DNA from: an uncultured Alkaliphilus sp.
Lineage (GTDB): Bacteria; Bacillota; Clostridia; Peptostreptococcales; Natronincolaceae
Length of the DNA: 63,838 nucleotides
NCBI GenBank assembly: GCA_938074565.1
Contig: CALJEQ010000036.1
Coordinates: forward strand, 1-63,838
Direction of reading: 5' to 3'
Shown here one piece after another: positions 43,909 to 55,032 of this stretch; position 1 is the stretch's first letter; each line of letters opens with the position of its first letter. A program made the position numbers and the translations under genes. Below the pieces are notes generated by a model. It searched no databases. It was not told the DNA's origin and worked only from the letters and a program-made list of their open reading frames with translations.

Positions 43909-44643
43909 GGGGTAAAATACTTTATCTAAATATAATCCTTGTGGTGGCGCTTTATGCCCAGCATATTTTCTATCTAATTTTTCTAATGCATTGTTAATAT
44001 TTTCTAATGTTTTCTTTGATATTCCAACTTCTACTAGTGTTCCCACCATAATTCTTACCATATTATATAAAAATCCACTACCTTCAAAAGTTAGCCATAG
44101 GTTATCATCTCTTTTTTCTAGATTAATAGAGTGAATTGTTCTAACGGTATTTTCAACACTACTACCATTGGACATAAATCCTCTAAAATCATGGGTACCA
44201 ATTAATAAATTAATACCTTGTTGAATCTTATCTAAATCCAGTGGTCTAGGCACATGATAAGCGTAATTTTTAATAAGGGGACTTCTATATCTACCAGTAT
44301 AAATATGATATGTATAACGCTTACCTATAGCGCTATATCTAGCGTGGAAGTCATTGGGCATTTCTTGTGCTTCTTTGATACTAATATCCATAGGTAAAAA
44401 GGTGTTCATAGCCATAGGCAATCGCTCTATTGGGATACTCGATTCTAAATGAAAACTAGCCACCTGACCCCTTGCATGAACTTTTGCATCAGTTCTACCA
44501 GAACCATGTACTATTATATCTTTACCTGATAACTTACTTAATGCCTTTATTATTTCTTCTTGAACTGATTTTCCATTTTGTTGTATTTGCCAACCGTTGT
44601 AATTGGTTCCATCATACTCAATTTTAATCATGATGTTTCTCAC
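43897..44643 (-). CDS. truA: tRNA pseudouridine(38-40) synthase
   Basis: Product of 248 aa. The catalytic Asp is in HGSGRTDAKVHARGQVASF, and the N-terminus MRNIMIKIEYDGTNYNGWQ follows the family pattern, which favours the GTG start at 44643 (AGGA nine bases upstream) over ATG 44631. It modifies uridines 38-40 of the anticodon arm. It follows ecfT by 63 bases, the usual clostridial order. Confidence 0.95.
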   Translation of the reverse strand: MRNIMIKIEYDGTNYNGWQIQQNGKSVQEEIIKALSKLSGKDIIVHGSGRTDAKVHARGQVASFHLESSIPIERLPMAMNTFLPMDISIKEAQEMPNDFHARYSAIGKRYTYHIYTGRYRSPLIKNYAYHVPRPLDLDKIQQGINLLIGTHDFRGFMSNGSSVENTVRTIHSINLEKRDDNLWLTFEGSGFLYNMVRIMVGTLVEVGISKKTLENINNALEKLDRKYAGHKAPPQGLYLDKVFYPLTH

Positions 44644-44706
44644 AATATCATTCCTATTCTTACTTAATCACGCTTCACTTTCTAGTTTTACCAATATAGA
44701 TAATTT

Positions 44707-45507
44707 TTAAGCTATTATTCTTATATAAATTAATAAAATTAATAAAATACCTACAATAGATAGGCTGATAAAATCTACACCAGTCATATTCAATTGTTTC
44801 ATTCGGGTGCGATTTTCACCACCCCGATAACACCTTGCCTCCATTGCCATCGCCAGCTCATCAGCTCTACGAAAAGCACTAATGAATAGTGGGACTAATA
44901 GTGGGACTAATCCCTTTGCCCTATTGATGATATTACCACTCTCAAAGTCAGCTCCCCTTGCCATTTGAGCTTTCATTATTTTGTCTGTCTCCTCCAGCAG
45001 TGTAGGTATAAATCTAAGGGCTATAGTCATCATCATAGCCAGCTCGTGGGCTGGAACACCAATTTTTTTAAAGGGTTTTAAAAGGCTTTCGATCCCATCT
45101 GTTAAGGTTATTGGAGATGTGGTAAGGGTAAGTAATGATGTCCCTATAACCAATAAAGCTAGTCGAATTGCCATAAAAGTACCTAAATATAAACCTTCTC
45201 TAGTAATATTAAATCTACCAAAGCTATATATAACCTCTCCACTGGTCATAAATATGTTTATTAGGAAGGTAATTAATATAATAATTCTTAGGGGTTTAAG
45301 TCCTTTTACAAGAAATCTAACTGGTATTTTAGAAATAAATATACAAGCAAAGATGAACAAGGTAACCAACCCATAAGATATGAAATTAATACCAATAAAA
45401 AGACCTGCAATAATGGCAAAGGTGGCTATAATTTTAGTTCTGGGATCCAGTCTATGTAGTAAAGATCCTGTTGGGTAGTATTGACCAATAGTAATATCTT
45501 TAAGCAT
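44707..45507 (-). CDS. ecfT: Energy-coupling factor transporter transmembrane protein
   Basis: Product of 266 aa with about five transmembrane helices and the conserved coupling motifs near the end ([29 protein letters not shown] and [19 protein letters not shown]). EcfT links the two EcfA ATPases to interchangeable vitamin or metal-binding S subunits. Its ATG overlaps the end of the ecfA2 gene by eight bases. Confidence 0.95.
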   Translation of the reverse strand: MLKDITIGQYYPTGSLLHRLDPRTKIIATFAIIAGLFIGINFISYGLVTLFIFACIFISKIPVRFLVKGLKPLRIIILITFLINIFMTSGEVIYSFGRFNITREGLYLGTFMAIRLALLVIGTSLLTLTTSPITLTDGIESLLKPFKKIGVPAHELAMMMTIALRFIPTLLEETDKIMKAQMARGADFESGNIINRAKGLVPLLVPLFISAFRRADELAMAMEARCYRGGENRTRMKQLNMTGVDFISLSIVGILLILLIYIRIIA

Positions 45508-46363
45508 TTTCCCTTCTCCTTATCCATTTAAGTATCTCTTCCTTTGCGTCTTCTACGGTAAATATATCATCCTTAAAGTTTGGATCAATTGTTTTTAGTT
45601 TTTTCATTAAATAAGATATTTGAGGTATTCCTAGCCCAATGGACTCAAGTTTTTCCACCTGCTGAAAAACATTCCTTGCTGTTCCTATTAAAGCTACTGT
45701 ACCTTTATGCATTACAATTATTCTATCAACCAGTTTTGCAATATCTTCCATACTATGGGATACTAATATTACGGTATTACCCATTTGGTTATGAAGTTCT
45801 TTAATCTGTGAAAGTATTTCATCTCTACCTTTAGGGTCCAGTCCAGCAGTTGGTTCGTCAAGTATCAATACCTCTGGCCTCATAGCCAATACGCCTGCTA
45901 TTGCCACCCTTCTTCTTTGTCCACCGCTTAATTCAAAGGGTGATCTATCTATTAATCCTTCGTAAGGTAATTTTACCAACTCCATTGCTTCTTTAACTCT
46001 AATAGTTATTTCTGCTTCTGATAAACCTAAATTCATTGGACCAAAGGCTATATCTTTATAAACCGTTTCTTCAAATAATTGGTGTTCAGGATATTGAAAG
46101 ACCAATCCTACTTTTTTACGAATGTCTGTCATCTTAACTGACTTATCTGTAATATCCATACCATTAATAAAAATTTTTCCTGTTGTTGGCTTTAGTAACC
46201 CATTAAGGTGTTGTGTTAAGGTGGATTTTCCAGAACCTGTATGCCCAATTAAACCGATGAACTCCCCCACTTGAATGTCTAGATTAATTTTATCTAGTGC
46301 TATTGTTTCAAAAGGGCTCTTTGGATTATAAATATGGGTTAGGTTTTCTATTTTAATTGACAT
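45500..46363 (-). CDS. ecfA2: Energy-coupling factor ATPase, EcfA2
   Basis: Product of 287 aa. Walker [11 protein letters not shown]-loop [14 protein letters not shown], signature [13 protein letters not shown], Walker [16 protein letters not shown] and H-loop VSHSMED. The RRR after the signature and the longer C-terminus fit EcfA2 (CbiO2) more than EcfA1. Overlaps the preceding ecfA1 gene by 16 bases, so the two subunits are translated together. Confidence 0.94.
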   Translation of the reverse strand: MSIKIENLTHIYNPKSPFETIALDKINLDIQVGEFIGLIGHTGSGKSTLTQHLNGLLKPTTGKIFINGMDITDKSVKMTDIRKKVGLVFQYPEHQLFEETVYKDIAFGPMNLGLSEAEITIRVKEAMELVKLPYEGLIDRSPFELSGGQRRRVAIAGVLAMRPEVLILDEPTAGLDPKGRDEILSQIKELHNQMGNTVILVSHSMEDIAKLVDRIIVMHKGTVALIGTARNVFQQVEKLESIGLGIPQISYLMKKLKTIDPNFKDDIFTVEDAKEEILKWIRRRENA

Positions 46364-47184
46364 AGTTTCATCACCATCTCATCTACAGTTAGTATATCTT
46401 TGGAAATATTTATTCCCTCTTTAATAAGCTCGTGGGCCAAGTCAGTGACCTGTGGAACGTCTAACCCTAGAGCCTTTAGTTTTTCCACCTGTGAAAAAAC
46501 TTCCCCTGGTGTACCCTCAAGGATTACATTACCTTCTTCCATAACAATAACACGGTCTGCATCCACTGCTTCTTCCATAAAATGAGTAATATGGACAACG
46601 GTAATGTTTTCTTCTTTATTAAGTTTCCTTATTGTGTTAATGACTTCTTTACGCCCAGAGGGGTCTAACATAGCTGTTGGTTCATCTAATACAATGCAAT
46701 CTGGACGCATAGCAATTACACCTGCAATAGCAATCCGTTGTTTTTGTCCGCCAGATAACATATGAGGTGCTTTTTGTCTGAATTCAAACATATCTACATT
46801 TCTTAAGGCTTCTTCTACCCTTTTAACTATTTCTTCCGGCGCTATACCCAAATTTTCAGGACCAAAGGCTACATCTTCTTCAACAATGGTGGCCACAATT
46901 TGATTATCTGGATTCTGAAAAACCATGCCTGCTATTTGTCTAATTTGCCATATTTTATCTTCGTCTTTTGTATTTAATCCTTTTACAATTACCTCTCCTG
47001 ATGAAGGTAATAATAGTGCGTTAAGGTGTTTGGCAAAAGTAGACTTACCTGATCCATTATGTCCAATAACCACAACAAATTCGCCTTCTTTAATATCAAG
47101 GGAAACTTCCTTTAACGCCAGTACTTCTTTTTCATTGTTATTATAATGATAATTAATCTTATCGGTAGTAATCATTTGTCCCAT
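46348..47184 (-). CDS. ecfA1: Energy-coupling factor ATPase, EcfA1
   Basis: Product of 278 aa. Walker [11 protein letters not shown]-loop [26 protein letters not shown], signature [13 protein letters not shown], Walker [16 protein letters not shown] and H-loop [10 protein letters not shown] 47184 has GAAGGG seven bases upstream. First gene of ecfA1-ecfA2-ecfT-truA, which follows the rplQ terminator and so likely has its own promoter in 47185-47380. Confidence 0.94.
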   Translation of the reverse strand: MGQMITTDKINYHYNNNEKEVLALKEVSLDIKEGEFVVVIGHNGSGKSTFAKHLNALLLPSSGEVIVKGLNTKDEDKIWQIRQIAGMVFQNPDNQIVATIVEEDVAFGPENLGIAPEEIVKRVEEALRNVDMFEFRQKAPHMLSGGQKQRIAIAGVIAMRPDCIVLDEPTAMLDPSGRKEVINTIRKLNKEENITVVHITHFMEEAVDADRVIVMEEGNVILEGTPGEVFSQVEKLKALGLDVPQVTDLAHELIKEGINISKDILTVDEMVMKLCQLK

Positions 47185-47382
47185 AAATTATCCCTTCTTT
47201 TGTTTATTAAATAGCTAATCATTACTGCTAAACAGCATAGTTGACTTTGATTAGTGGAATGTAATTATTTCTAATTTAATTATAACCTATTTAAGGGAAT
47301 ATGCCTATATTTCATCATCATTATGTGTAAATATACAATGATATTATCCATAGTATATTTATATATTTACTATTTATTTAAT

Positions 47383-47415
47383 AAAAAACAGGGACTAAGC
47401 TTGTCACTTAATCCC
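47383..47415 (-). terminator. Terminator of the alpha operon after rplQ
   Basis: The minus strand has GGGATTAAG, loop, CTTAGTCCC and then TGTTTTTTATT, 11 bases past the rplQ stop. Confidence 0.85.
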
Positions 47416-47425
47416 TCCATCTATC

Positions 47426-47767
47426 TTAAACTAATTCAAGTATTACTGCTTCTGCTGCGTCGCCACGTCTTGGTCCAAGCTTCATTATACGAGTATAACC
47501 GCCAGTTTTCTCTTGATACTTTGGCGCTATTTCTTCGAATAAGTTCTTTACTACAGTCTCTTCTGTAATAAAAGCTAATGCTTGTCTTCGGGCATGAAGA
47601 TCTCCTCTTTTGCCGAGGGTAATCATCTTTTCAGCTAGTTTTTTTGTTTCTTTTGCTCTTGCCTCTGTTGTTTCAATTCTACCATTTTTAAGTAAACTTG
47701 TTACTAAGTTTCTTAGCATCAAATTTCTATGGGCAGATTCACGTCCTAGTTTACGATACTGAGCCAT
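47426..47767 (-). CDS. rplQ: Ribosomal protein L17
   Basis: Product of 113 aa ([26 protein letters not shown]..., [23 protein letters not shown]). Last gene of the alpha operon, following rpoA by 26 bases. Confidence 0.98.
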   Translation of the reverse strand: MAQYRKLGRESAHRNLMLRNLVTSLLKNGRIETTEARAKETKKLAEKMITLGKRGDLHARRQALAFITEETVVKNLFEEIAPKYQEKTGGYTRIMKLGPRRGDAAEAVILELV

Positions 47768-47793
47768 GTGGATCCCTCCTTACCTCTAACTTG

Positions 47794-48741
47794 TTAATCG
47801 TCACTGGGTCTTAAGCCTAAAGCTAATTCAGCCAGCTTCTTTTGCACTTCTTCTAGGGATTTCTTTCCTAGATTTCTTACCTTCATCATGTCTTCTTCAG
47901 ACTTTAAGGTAAGTTCTTCTACTGTATTAATTCCCGCACGCTTTAAACAGTTATAAGAACGAACAGAAAGATCTAGTTCTTCAATGGTCATTTCAAGAAC
48001 TTTTTCCTTCTTATCTTCTTCTTTTTGTACCATGATTTCTACGTCGTTTACATGTTCAGTTAATGTAATGAATAAATTAAGATGTTCATTCATTATCTTA
48101 GCAGCCAATGAAACTGACTCATCGGGCTTTATACTACCGTCGGTGAAGACTTCTATGATTAATTTATCATAATCTGTTACTTGACCAACTCTTGTATTTT
48201 CAACTGAATAGCTTACTTTTCTTACTGGTGTGAATATAGAGTCCACTGGAATTATCCCAATTGCCATTCCGGCATGCTTATTGTTTTCGGCAGAAATATA
48301 GCCTCTTCCTTTAGCTATATTAATTTCCATATTAAACCTAGCATCTTTATCCAAAGTAGCAATATGCATCTCTGGATTTAGAATTTCAACATCTGCATCG
48401 GCGATAATATCACCAGCAGTTATTGATCCTTCTCCTTCTGCGTCAATTCGGATGGTCTTAGGTTCATTTCCATGAAGTTTTACAGATAATCCCTTCATGT
48501 TAAGAATAATTTCTGTAACGTCTTCCTTTACTCCAGGGATGGTTGAAAATTCATGCATTACTCCATCAACTTTAATAGAAGTAACCGCCGCCCCTGGTAG
48601 TGAAGACAACATAATTCTTCTTAATGTGTTCCCAAGTGTAGTTCCATATCCTCTTTCAAGAGGTTCAACTACAAATTTACCATAAGTATTATCTTCGCTG
48701 ACCTCAACTATTTCCACTTTAGGTTTTTCCATTTCAATCAT
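47794..48741 (-). CDS. rpoA: RNA polymerase alpha subunit
   Basis: Product of 315 aa. The N-terminal assembly domain ([23 protein letters not shown]) is followed by the alpha-CTD with [23 protein letters not shown] and [22 protein letters not shown] helices that bind UP elements and activators. AAAGGAGGG lies nine bases before ATG 48741. Confidence 0.98.
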   Translation of the reverse strand: MIEMEKPKVEIVEVSEDNTYGKFVVEPLERGYGTTLGNTLRRIMLSSLPGAAVTSIKVDGVMHEFSTIPGVKEDVTEIILNMKGLSVKLHGNEPKTIRIDAEGEGSITAGDIIADADVEILNPEMHIATLDKDARFNMEINIAKGRGYISAENNKHAGMAIGIIPVDSIFTPVRKVSYSVENTRVGQVTDYDKLIIEVFTDGSIKPDESVSLAAKIMNEHLNLFITLTEHVNDVEIMVQKEEDKKEKVLEMTIEELDLSVRSYNCLKRAGINTVEELTLKSEEDMMKVRNLGKKSLEEVQKKLAELALGLRPSDD

Positions 48742-48804
48742 GCTTATAAACCCTCCTTTAAGTCTATTTACTATTATCTTGAGGGTAACTGATTCTAATT
48801 AATA

Positions 48805-49428
48805 TTATCTAGAATATAACTCTACGATTAGATTTTCAGCAACTGGTAGGTCTATATCTTCTCTTGAAGGCAATGAAACAATTTTTCCCTCTAACTTTTC
48901 CATGTCAACTGTTAACCAATTTGGTACAGCGCCATTAAAGCTTTCAGCAATTCCTTTAAACTTCTCTGAGCTCTTAGACTTCTCTCTTACAGCTATTACA
49001 TCACCTGGTTTAACTAAGTATGATGGAATATCAACTTTGTTACCATTCACTGTAAAATGTCCGTGTACTACCAATTGTCTTGCCTCTGCTCTTGATGTGC
49101 CTAAGCCTAATCTATATACAACATTATCTAAACGGGATTCTAAGATTCTTAGCAAGTTTTCACCTGTGATTCCTTTTTGCTTATCAGCCATCTCAAAATA
49201 TTTTCTAAATTGAGTTTCTAATACGCCATAGAATCTTTTAGCTTTTTGCTTTTCTCTTAATTGAACTCCGTAGTTTGAAAGTTTCTTTCTACTTGCTCCA
49301 TGCTGTCCTGGTGGAACATTTCTTTTTGTAATTCCACATTTATCTGAGTAGCAACGATCGCCTTTAAGATAAAGTTTCATACCTTCTCGACGACATAATC
49401 TACATACTGCATCTGTATATCTAGCCAT
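48805..49428 (-). CDS. rpsD: Ribosomal protein S4
   Basis: Product of 207 aa, a primary 16S-binding assembly protein. It carries the zinc-type N-terminus ([23 protein letters not shown]) and an S4 domain ([32 protein letters not shown]). Here rpsD lies inside the alpha operon, unlike in B. subtilis. S4 is the known translational repressor of this operon in E. coli. Confidence 0.98.
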   Translation of the reverse strand: MARYTDAVCRLCRREGMKLYLKGDRCYSDKCGITKRNVPPGQHGASRKKLSNYGVQLREKQKAKRFYGVLETQFRKYFEMADKQKGITGENLLRILESRLDNVVYRLGLGTSRAEARQLVVHGHFTVNGNKVDIPSYLVKPGDVIAVREKSKSSEKFKGIAESFNGAVPNWLTVDMEKLEGKIVSLPSREDIDLPVAENLIVELYSR

Positions 49429-49450
49429 TTATTACACCTCCTAATCTTAA

Positions 49451-49849
49451 CTAAACTCTTCTACGTTTTGGTGGTCTACATCCGTTATGAGGAATTGGAG
49501 TAACGTCTTTAATTAAATTCACTTCAAGACCTGCTGCTTGTAATGCACGAATAGCAGCCTCTCTTCCAGCTCCTGGACCTTTAACATAACACTCAACAGT
49601 TCTTAATCCGTGCTCCATAGCAACTTTAGCAGCAGCTTCAGCAGCCATTTGAGCAGCGAAAGGAGTAGATTTTCTTGATCCTTTAAAACCTAATTGACCC
49701 GAACTAGACCAAGCCAATGTATTTCCTTGCATATCTGTTAAAGTAATAATTGAGTTATTAAAAGTTGATTGAATATGAGCTTGCCCACGTTCAACATTCT
49801 TACGTTCTTTTCTTCTACGAACGGTTTTCTTTTTTGCAACCTTTGCCAT
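49451..49849 (-). CDS. rpsK: Ribosomal protein S11
   Basis: Product of 132 aa ([22 protein letters not shown]..., [19 protein letters not shown]). Lies in the 30S platform. Follows rpsM by 22 bases. Confidence 0.98.
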   Translation of the reverse strand: MAKVAKKKTVRRRKERKNVERGQAHIQSTFNNSIITLTDMQGNTLAWSSSGQLGFKGSRKSTPFAAQMAAEAAAKVAMEHGLRTVECYVKGPGAGREAAIRALQAAGLEVNLIKDVTPIPHNGCRPPKRRRV

Positions 49850-49871
49850 GCCGTTAATCCCTCCTTATCTA

Positions 49872-50240
49872 CTATTTTTTCTTCTTACGAGATACTGTTC
49901 TCTTAGGACCTTTACGAGTACGAGCATTAGTCTTAGTCTTTTGTCCTCTTACAGGTAATCCCTTACTATGTCTAATTCCTCTATAACATCTGATTTCTCT
50001 AAGTCTCTTAATGTTAAGAGCGATTTCTCTTCTTAAATCTCCCTCAACTGGATAAGTATCAATTTCTTTTCTTAAAGAATTAATTTCTTCCTCAGTTAAG
50101 TCTTTAACTCTAGTATTAGGGCTAATTCCTGCATTAGCTAATATATCGTTTGAAGTCTTTCTCCCAATACCATAAATATAAGTTAAACCGATTTCTATTC
50201 TTTTATCTCTTGGTAAGTCTACCCCAGCTATTCTGGCCAT
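49872..50240 (-). CDS. rpsM: Ribosomal protein S13
   Basis: Product of 122 aa ([26 protein letters not shown]..., [16 protein letters not shown]). Head of the rpsM-rpsK-rpsD-rpoA-rplQ group, separated from rpmJ by an unusual 192-base structured gap. AGGAGGTG precedes the ATG. Confidence 0.98.
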   Translation of the reverse strand: MARIAGVDLPRDKRIEIGLTYIYGIGRKTSNDILANAGISPNTRVKDLTEEEINSLRKEIDTYPVEGDLRREIALNIKRLREIRCYRGIRHSKGLPVRGQKTKTNARTRKGPKRTVSRKKKK

Positions 50241-50244
50241 TAAA

Positions 50245-50398
50245 GATTACACCTCCTAAATCTTTTATAAACAATTGAAATATACCTTCATGTAATGAAA
50301 TTTTGCACTTTAATATATATAGTTAGTTCCTGGGTGTCCAGTACAATACTGAGCAGCCGCTCCCATAAAACTAATTATCACAATTTTATATTATATCA
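50245..50398 (-). promoter_or_regulatory. Candidate promoter and structured leader before rpsM
   Basis: The gap carries an extended -10 (TGATATAAT, 50398-50390) without a good -35, then a G+C-rich structured core: GAGC-GGCT-GCTC (50362-50351) adjoining CAGTA-TTG-TACTG (50351-50339) and GGACACCCAGG. The rest is AT-rich up to the Shine-Dalgarno. Position before rpsM in an operon that includes rpsD suggests an r-protein (perhaps S4) responsive leader; this is inference. Confidence 0.45.
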
Positions 50399-50432
50399 CT
50401 AAGTTTAGTAAAATACTAGATAAACATTAAAT

Positions 50433-50546
50433 TTATCCTTGTTTTTGCTTATGCTTAGGATTCTCACAGATTACCATAACTCTACCATCTCTTTTGATAA
50501 TCTTACATTTTTCGCAAATAGGTTTTACTGATGGTCTAACCTTCAT
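50433..50546 (-). CDS. rpmJ: Ribosomal protein L36
   Basis: Product of 37 aa starting [23 protein letters not shown], the zinc-ribbon form with Cys-x2-Cys and a later Cys/His pair (VICENPKH). Too short for most gene tracks. GGAGGG lies before ATG 50546, 16 bases after the infA stop. Confidence 0.97.
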   Translation of the reverse strand: MKVRPSVKPICEKCKIIKRDGRVMVICENPKHKQKQG

Positions 50547-50562
50547 TTAAATCCCTCCTCAA

Positions 50563-50781
50563 CTACTTCTTTCTCCAAGTAATTCTTCCACGAGTCAAAT
50601 CATAAGGCGATAACTCCACCGTTACAGTATCTCCCGGTAAAATTCTAATAAAATTCATCCTCAATTTGCCTGATATGTGTGCTAAGATCTCATGCCCATT
50701 TTCAAGCTGCACAATAAACATTGCATTGGGTAGTGCTTCTTTTATCGTACCTTCTACCTCAATAACATCCTGCTTTGACAT
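50563..50781 (-). CDS. infA: Translation initiation factor IF-1
   Basis: Product of 72 aa ([41 protein letters not shown]...), a single S1/OB fold that binds the ribosomal A site in initiation. Follows the KOW-protein gene by 21 bases. Confidence 0.98.
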   Translation of the reverse strand: MSKQDVIEVEGTIKEALPNAMFIVQLENGHEILAHISGKLRMNFIRILPGDTVTVELSPYDLTRGRITWRKK

Positions 50782-50802
50782 TTGGCAATCAAACCTCCTA
50801 TC

Positions 50803-51087
50803 TTAATCCAGGGACTTAACTCCCAATCTTTCAAGCTCTCTTCTGATAAAAGCATTATTCATCTTCTTTTGGTTTGTAATACGGTCCTTCACATCATGGG
50901 AAATAACATTAAACTTTGCCAGGTGTTTTATTTTCTTCTTTTTAGGTTTCTCAATTCTTCTTAAGTCACCATCTGCAATCAATACATACTCATTATCAAT
51001 AATACCTACTATAATGAATATTCTGTCTTGATCTCTGCCTTTTGTTGCTTTTACCACCTGACCAATAATAAAATTATTATATTCCAC
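50803..51087 (-). CDS. KOW-domain RNA-binding protein
   Basis: Product of 94 aa if started at GTG 51087 (GGGGTG five bases upstream; start MEYNNFIIGQVV fits the family). An ATG at 51114, overlapping map, would add nine residues but has no ribosome site. The KOW motif is GQVVKATKGRDQDRIFIIVG, followed by a basic KPKKKKIKHL. Known in this place in many Clostridia and related Firmicutes; it probably binds ribosomal or other RNA. Confidence 0.82.
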   Translation of the reverse strand: MEYNNFIIGQVVKATKGRDQDRIFIIVGIIDNEYVLIADGDLRRIEKPKKKKIKHLAKFNVISHDVKDRITNQKKMNNAFIRRELERLGVKSLD

Positions 51088-51107
51088 ATTGTCACCCCAT
51101 TTATGCT

Positions 51108-51854
51108 TTAGCATTTTGTTAAAATGATAGGTTCATCCACTGTAATAGCCACCGTATGTTCATAATGTGCGGAGTATTCACCGTCAAGTGTAACAACTGT
51201 CCATCCGTCAGTTAATACTTTCACCTCATAAGTCCCTACATTGATCATTGGTTCAATTGCTAAAACCATACCAGCCTTTAATCTAGGACCTTTCCCTGGA
51301 GGACCATAGTTGGGAATTTGTGGTTCTTCATGCATTTTAGTTCCAATGCCATGCCCCACGTAATTTCTGACTACAGAAAACCCTCGTGCTTCAACGTATG
51401 ATTGAATAGCATGGGAGATATCAGAAAGTCTATAATTTTCTTTCGCAAATTTTATTCCTTCATAGAAACTCTCTCTTGTCACATCTATCAATTGTTGAGC
51501 TCGTTGGTCTATTTTGCCTACTCCATGGGTTTTTGCTGCATCACCATAGTATCCTTGATGGACTACACCAATATCTATACTGATAATATCGCCATCTTCT
51601 AATGATTTTAATCCAGGAATACCATGAACAACTTCATGATTAATTGAGGTGCAAATACTGGCAGGGAAACCTCCATAACCTTTGAAGGCCGGCAAGGCTC
51701 CTCGCTTAAGTATAAATGCCTCAGCCAGTTCATCCAATTGCTTAGTTGTAATCCCAGGTTTAATTGCTTCTTTCAATATTTCATGAGTCTCAGCAACTAT
51801 TTTTCCAGCTTCTTGCATGACTTTTACTTCCTGTGGAGACTTGAGATAGATCAT
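51108..51854 (-). CDS. map: Type I methionine aminopeptidase
   Basis: Product of 248 aa. Metal ligands appear in order: [17 protein letters not shown] (two Asp), [17 protein letters not shown] (His, Glu context), AIEPMIN (Glu) and the C-terminal [11 protein letters not shown] (Glu). Removes the initiator Met. Its ATG overlaps the adk stop (TAATG), indicating coupling. Confidence 0.97.
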   Translation of the reverse strand: MIYLKSPQEVKVMQEAGKIVAETHEILKEAIKPGITTKQLDELAEAFILKRGALPAFKGYGGFPASICTSINHEVVHGIPGLKSLEDGDIISIDIGVVHQGYYGDAAKTHGVGKIDQRAQQLIDVTRESFYEGIKFAKENYRLSDISHAIQSYVEARGFSVVRNYVGHGIGTKMHEEPQIPNYGPPGKGPRLKAGMVLAIEPMINVGTYEVKVLTDGWTVVTLDGEYSAHYEHTVAITVDEPIILTKC

Positions 51855-52504
51855 TACTTCTCGCTCCTCAACACATTGACAATATCCTCAAATACCTTAT
51901 CAATATGCTGTTGACCATCGATGACAGTTAATTTATCTTTGTTTTCATAGTATTCAATTAACGGTAATGTTTCGTTTAGATATACATCTATTCTTGTAGT
52001 TACCGTTGCTTCATTATCATCATCTCTTTGATACAAGTTTCCTCCACACTTATCACAGATACCTTCTGTTGCTGAGGGATTAAACTGTATATGATAGGTA
52101 GCACTGCACCCTTTGCATATTCTTCTACCTACAGCTCTTTCTACAAGTATATTTTTATCTACTTGGATGTTTATTACTTTATCTAGACTAACACCCATCT
52201 TATTCATTACTTCATCAAGGGCTACTGCTTGAGGAACTGTTCTTGGGAAACCATCTAACAAAAATCCTTTTTCACAATCCTCTTGCTTGATTCTATCTTC
52301 CACAATTTCAACAACAACCTCATCTGGAACTAATAAACCTTGATCCATAAAAGACTTTGCCTTTTTCCCAAGTTCAGTGCCTTCCTTTATATTATAACGG
52401 AATATATCTCCTGTAGAAATATGAGGAATATTAAACTCAGTGGCAATGGATGTTGCCTGTGTTCCTTTACCTGCCCCTGGAGGGCCAAGTAATATTAGTC
52501 TCAT
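51854..52504 (-). CDS. adk: Adenylate kinase
   Basis: Product of 216 aa. P-loop [14 protein letters not shown] site [10 protein letters not shown] and a zinc-type LID with [14 protein letters not shown]...[14 protein letters not shown]. The start is ATG 52504 with GGGAG eight bases before; an in-frame extension of 16 residues covers the intercistronic hairpin and is rejected. Confidence 0.97.
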   Translation of the reverse strand: MRLILLGPPGAGKGTQATSIATEFNIPHISTGDIFRYNIKEGTELGKKAKSFMDQGLLVPDEVVVEIVEDRIKQEDCEKGFLLDGFPRTVPQAVALDEVMNKMGVSLDKVINIQVDKNILVERAVGRRICKGCSATYHIQFNPSATEGICDKCGGNLYQRDDDNEATVTTRIDVYLNETLPLIEYYENKDKLTVIDGQQHIDKVFEDIVNVLRSEK

Positions 52505-52532
52505 TGTACCATCTCCCGGTAAAAAGTTTAGG

Positions 52533-52553
52533 TTCATGGGGGTTAACCCCATG
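52533..52553. repeat. Hairpin between secY and adk
   Basis: CATGGGG, loop TTAA, CCCCATG with one extra base. No T-run follows, so it is not a classic terminator; it may set the relative expression of secY and adk or protect the transcript. Confidence 0.55.
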
Positions 52554-52561
52554 AGTCCTTT

Positions 52562-53839
52562 CTACTTTAAGAAACCTTGATAGTGTCTCATCATTAACTG
52601 TGCTTCTACTTGTTTCATTGTTTCAAGTGCAACCCCTACTACGATCAACAATGCTGTACCACCGAAGGCAATTTGCATACCTGTAATACGCATGATAATT
52701 GTTGGCATAAGTGCAATTAAAGCTAAGAACACAGCACCAGCTAATGTAATTCTATTTAATACCTTGTTAAGGTAATCAGTTGTAGGTTTACCTGGTCTAA
52801 TTCCAGGGATAAAACCACCATATTTCTTCATATTAGTTGAAATCTCCACAGGATTAAATGTAATCGCAGTGTAGAAGTAAGTGAAAAATATAATCAGTAC
52901 AGCACTAAGGAAAGAGTATAATACTACTCCCCATATGTTTATACTGGCTGGAGACAACCAAGTTTGAACAAAACGTGCAAACCCACTGTCTTGACCGAAA
53001 AACAAAGCTATGGTTTGTGGAAAAGATAATAAAGACATTGCAAAGATTACAGGAATTACTCCTGATTGATTTACTTTCAATGGTATATGGGAACTTTGTC
53101 CACCATACATCTTTCTTCCAACAACCCTCTTAGCATACTGAACAGGGATCTTTCTAGTTCCTTCTTGAATGGCAACAACTGCTGCAATAATCACTACAGA
53201 TAGTGCTAAAAATACAATTAGAGATATAGGTGATAGTGTATTTTGCCTTAATTGGAAAAATGTCTCTTTTATACTTGAGGGTATTCTTGAGACAATACCA
53301 GCAAAAATGATTAGTGAAATGCCGTTACCTATTCCTTTTTCAGTTATTTGTTCGCCTAACCACATCAAGAAAGCTGTTCCGGCAGTCAGTGTTAAGACAA
53401 CCACTGATACGCTAAAGGGATCTCTATTGATTAAGGCGCTACCAAATAAACCAATACTAGTACCTGCAGCTTGAATTATTGCTAGTACGATAGTTGCATA
53501 TCTTGTGTACTGAGCAATTTTCTTTCTTCCGTCGTCACCCTCCTTAGCCAATTCTTCAAGGCTAGGGATGGCGATAGTAAGAAGTTGCATAATGATGGAT
53601 GCAGTAATATATGGTGTAATACTTAGGGCAAAAATCGTCATATTTCCAAAAGATCCACCTGAGAACAAGTCAAATATTCCAAGTAGACCAGCTTGTGATA
53701 CTAACGCTTTTACATAATTAACATCAATTCCTGGTACAGGAATCACGGAACCTAAACGAAATATAACTACCATAATGAAAGTATAGACGATTTTGCTTCT
53801 TAAGTCCGGAATTTTCCAAGCATTTCTTAAGGTTGACAT
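52562..53839 (-). CDS. secY: Protein translocase channel subunit SecY
   Basis: Product of 425 aa with ten transmembrane helices (RSKIVYTFIMVVIFRLGSVIPVPGID..., GNGISLIIFAGIVSRIP, FNPVEISTNMKKYGGFIPGIRPG). It is the pore of the Sec system. AGAGGTGA, eight bases before ATG 53839, lies in the last codons of rplO, so translation is coupled. Confidence 0.97.
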   Translation of the reverse strand: MSTLRNAWKIPDLRSKIVYTFIMVVIFRLGSVIPVPGIDVNYVKALVSQAGLLGIFDLFSGGSFGNMTIFALSITPYITASIIMQLLTIAIPSLEELAKEGDDGRKKIAQYTRYATIVLAIIQAAGTSIGLFGSALINRDPFSVSVVVLTLTAGTAFLMWLGEQITEKGIGNGISLIIFAGIVSRIPSSIKETFFQLRQNTLSPISLIVFLALSVVIIAAVVAIQEGTRKIPVQYAKRVVGRKMYGGQSSHIPLKVNQSGVIPVIFAMSLLSFPQTIALFFGQDSGFARFVQTWLSPASINIWGVVLYSFLSAVLIIFFTYFYTAITFNPVEISTNMKKYGGFIPGIRPGKPTTDYLNKVLNRITLAGAVFLALIALMPTIIMRITGMQIAFGGTALLIVVGVALETMKQVEAQLMMRHYQGFLK

Positions 53840-53843
53840 CACC

Positions 53844-54287
53844 TTAAATCACCTCTACCTTTCCTCCAGCAGCTTCTATCTTTTCAACAGCTGCTTTGGT
53901 AAATTTATGAGCTTTAATTGTTAGGCTCTTTTCTAAGTTACCATTTCCTAAAATCTTAATACCGTGTTTTTCAACCTTCTTAATGAAGCCTTGCTCCTTT
54001 AAGAATTCAGCATTGATTTCAGTGCCATTTTCAAATCTATTTAAATCTTCAACATTGATTTCGTTAAATTGCTTTTTAAATGGATTAGTGAAACCTCTCT
54101 TAGGTATTCTTCTAACAAGAGGCATTTGCCCTCCTTCAAAACCTAATCTAACTCCACCACCACTACGGGCATTTTGTCCATTATGACCTCTACCAGCAGT
54201 TTTTCCAAGGCCACTTCCTGTACCTCTACCTTTTCTCTTAGTATCACGTACAGCCCCTTTAGCAGGTTTAAGTTCATGTAACTTCAT
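53844..54287 (-). CDS. rplO: Ribosomal protein L15
   Basis: Product of 147 aa with the Gly/Arg-rich start [38 protein letters not shown] typical of L15, split here only by description. Follows rpmD by 22 bases. Late 50S assembly protein. Confidence 0.97.
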   Translation of the reverse strand: MKLHELKPAKGAVRDTKRKGRGTGSGLGKTAGRGHNGQNARSGGGVRLGFEGGQMPLVRRIPKRGFTNPFKKQFNEINVEDLNRFENGTEINAEFLKEQGFIKKVEKHGIKILGNGNLEKSLTIKAHKFTKAAVEKIEAAGGKVEVI

Positions 54288-54309
54288 GTCTACACCTCCT
54301 TTGTTTCCA

Positions 54310-54492
54310 TTAGATTTCAGTTACTTCGACCATATGTTTTACGATATCGATCATTCCTCTTGTTTGAGGGCTGTCAGGCTTTTCTACTGACTGACCGATT
54401 TTCTTTAAACCTAAAGCTTCGATTGTTTTTCTTTGCTTTGGTAAAGAACCGATTATACTTCTTACTAATTTTATATTAATCGCTTTTGCCAT
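54310..54492 (-). CDS. rpmD: Ribosomal protein L30
   Basis: Product of 60 aa ([25 protein letters not shown]...). Usual place between rpsE and rplO. Confidence 0.97.
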   Translation of the reverse strand: MAKAINIKLVRSIIGSLPKQRKTIEALGLKKIGQSVEKPDSPQTRGMIDIVKHMVEVTEI

Positions 54493-54504
54493 GGATTTTC
54501 CCTC

Positions 54505-55014
54505 CTAACCTAAGAGTTCTTCTACGGATTTACCTCTTAGTTTCGCAACTTCTTCAGCTCTCTTTAATTGCTTTAATCCATCCATAGTTGCGTTCACCAT
54601 ATTTCTTGAGTTGTTTGTTCCTAGAGATTTAGCTCTTACATCTTTTAATCCTGCTAGCTCTAATACGGCACGAACAGGTCCACCTGCAATAATACCAGTA
54701 CCTTCTCTTGCTGGCATGATTAATACATTACCAGCACCAAAGTGTCCAAGCGTTTCATGAGGAATTGTTGTTCCAACAATTGGTACATGAATTAAGTTTT
54801 TCTTAGCATCTTGGATACCTTTTCTGATAGCATCTGGAATTTCCATAGCTTTACCTGTTCCAACTCCAACATGGCCATTTTCATCTCCTACAACTACTAG
54901 GGCAGCAAATCTAAAGTTTCGACCACCTTTAACAACCTTGGTAACACGTCTTATATCAATAACTTGCTCTTTAACATCAAGTTGGTTTGCATCTATCAAC
55001 TTATTACGTTGCAT
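54505..55014 (-). CDS. rpsE: Ribosomal protein S5
   Basis: Product of 169 aa. Conserved [23 protein letters not shown] and [18 protein letters not shown]. Part of the decoding-accuracy region with S4 and S12. Confidence 0.98.
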   Translation of the reverse strand: MQRNKLIDANQLDVKEQVIDIRRVTKVVKGGRNFRFAALVVVGDENGHVGVGTGKAMEIPDAIRKGIQDAKKNLIHVPIVGTTIPHETLGHFGAGNVLIMPAREGTGIIAGGPVRAVLELAGLKDVRAKSLGTNNSRNMVNATMDGLKQLKRAEEVAKLRGKSVEELLG

Positions 55015-55032
55015 CTATTTCCCTCCTTCTTA

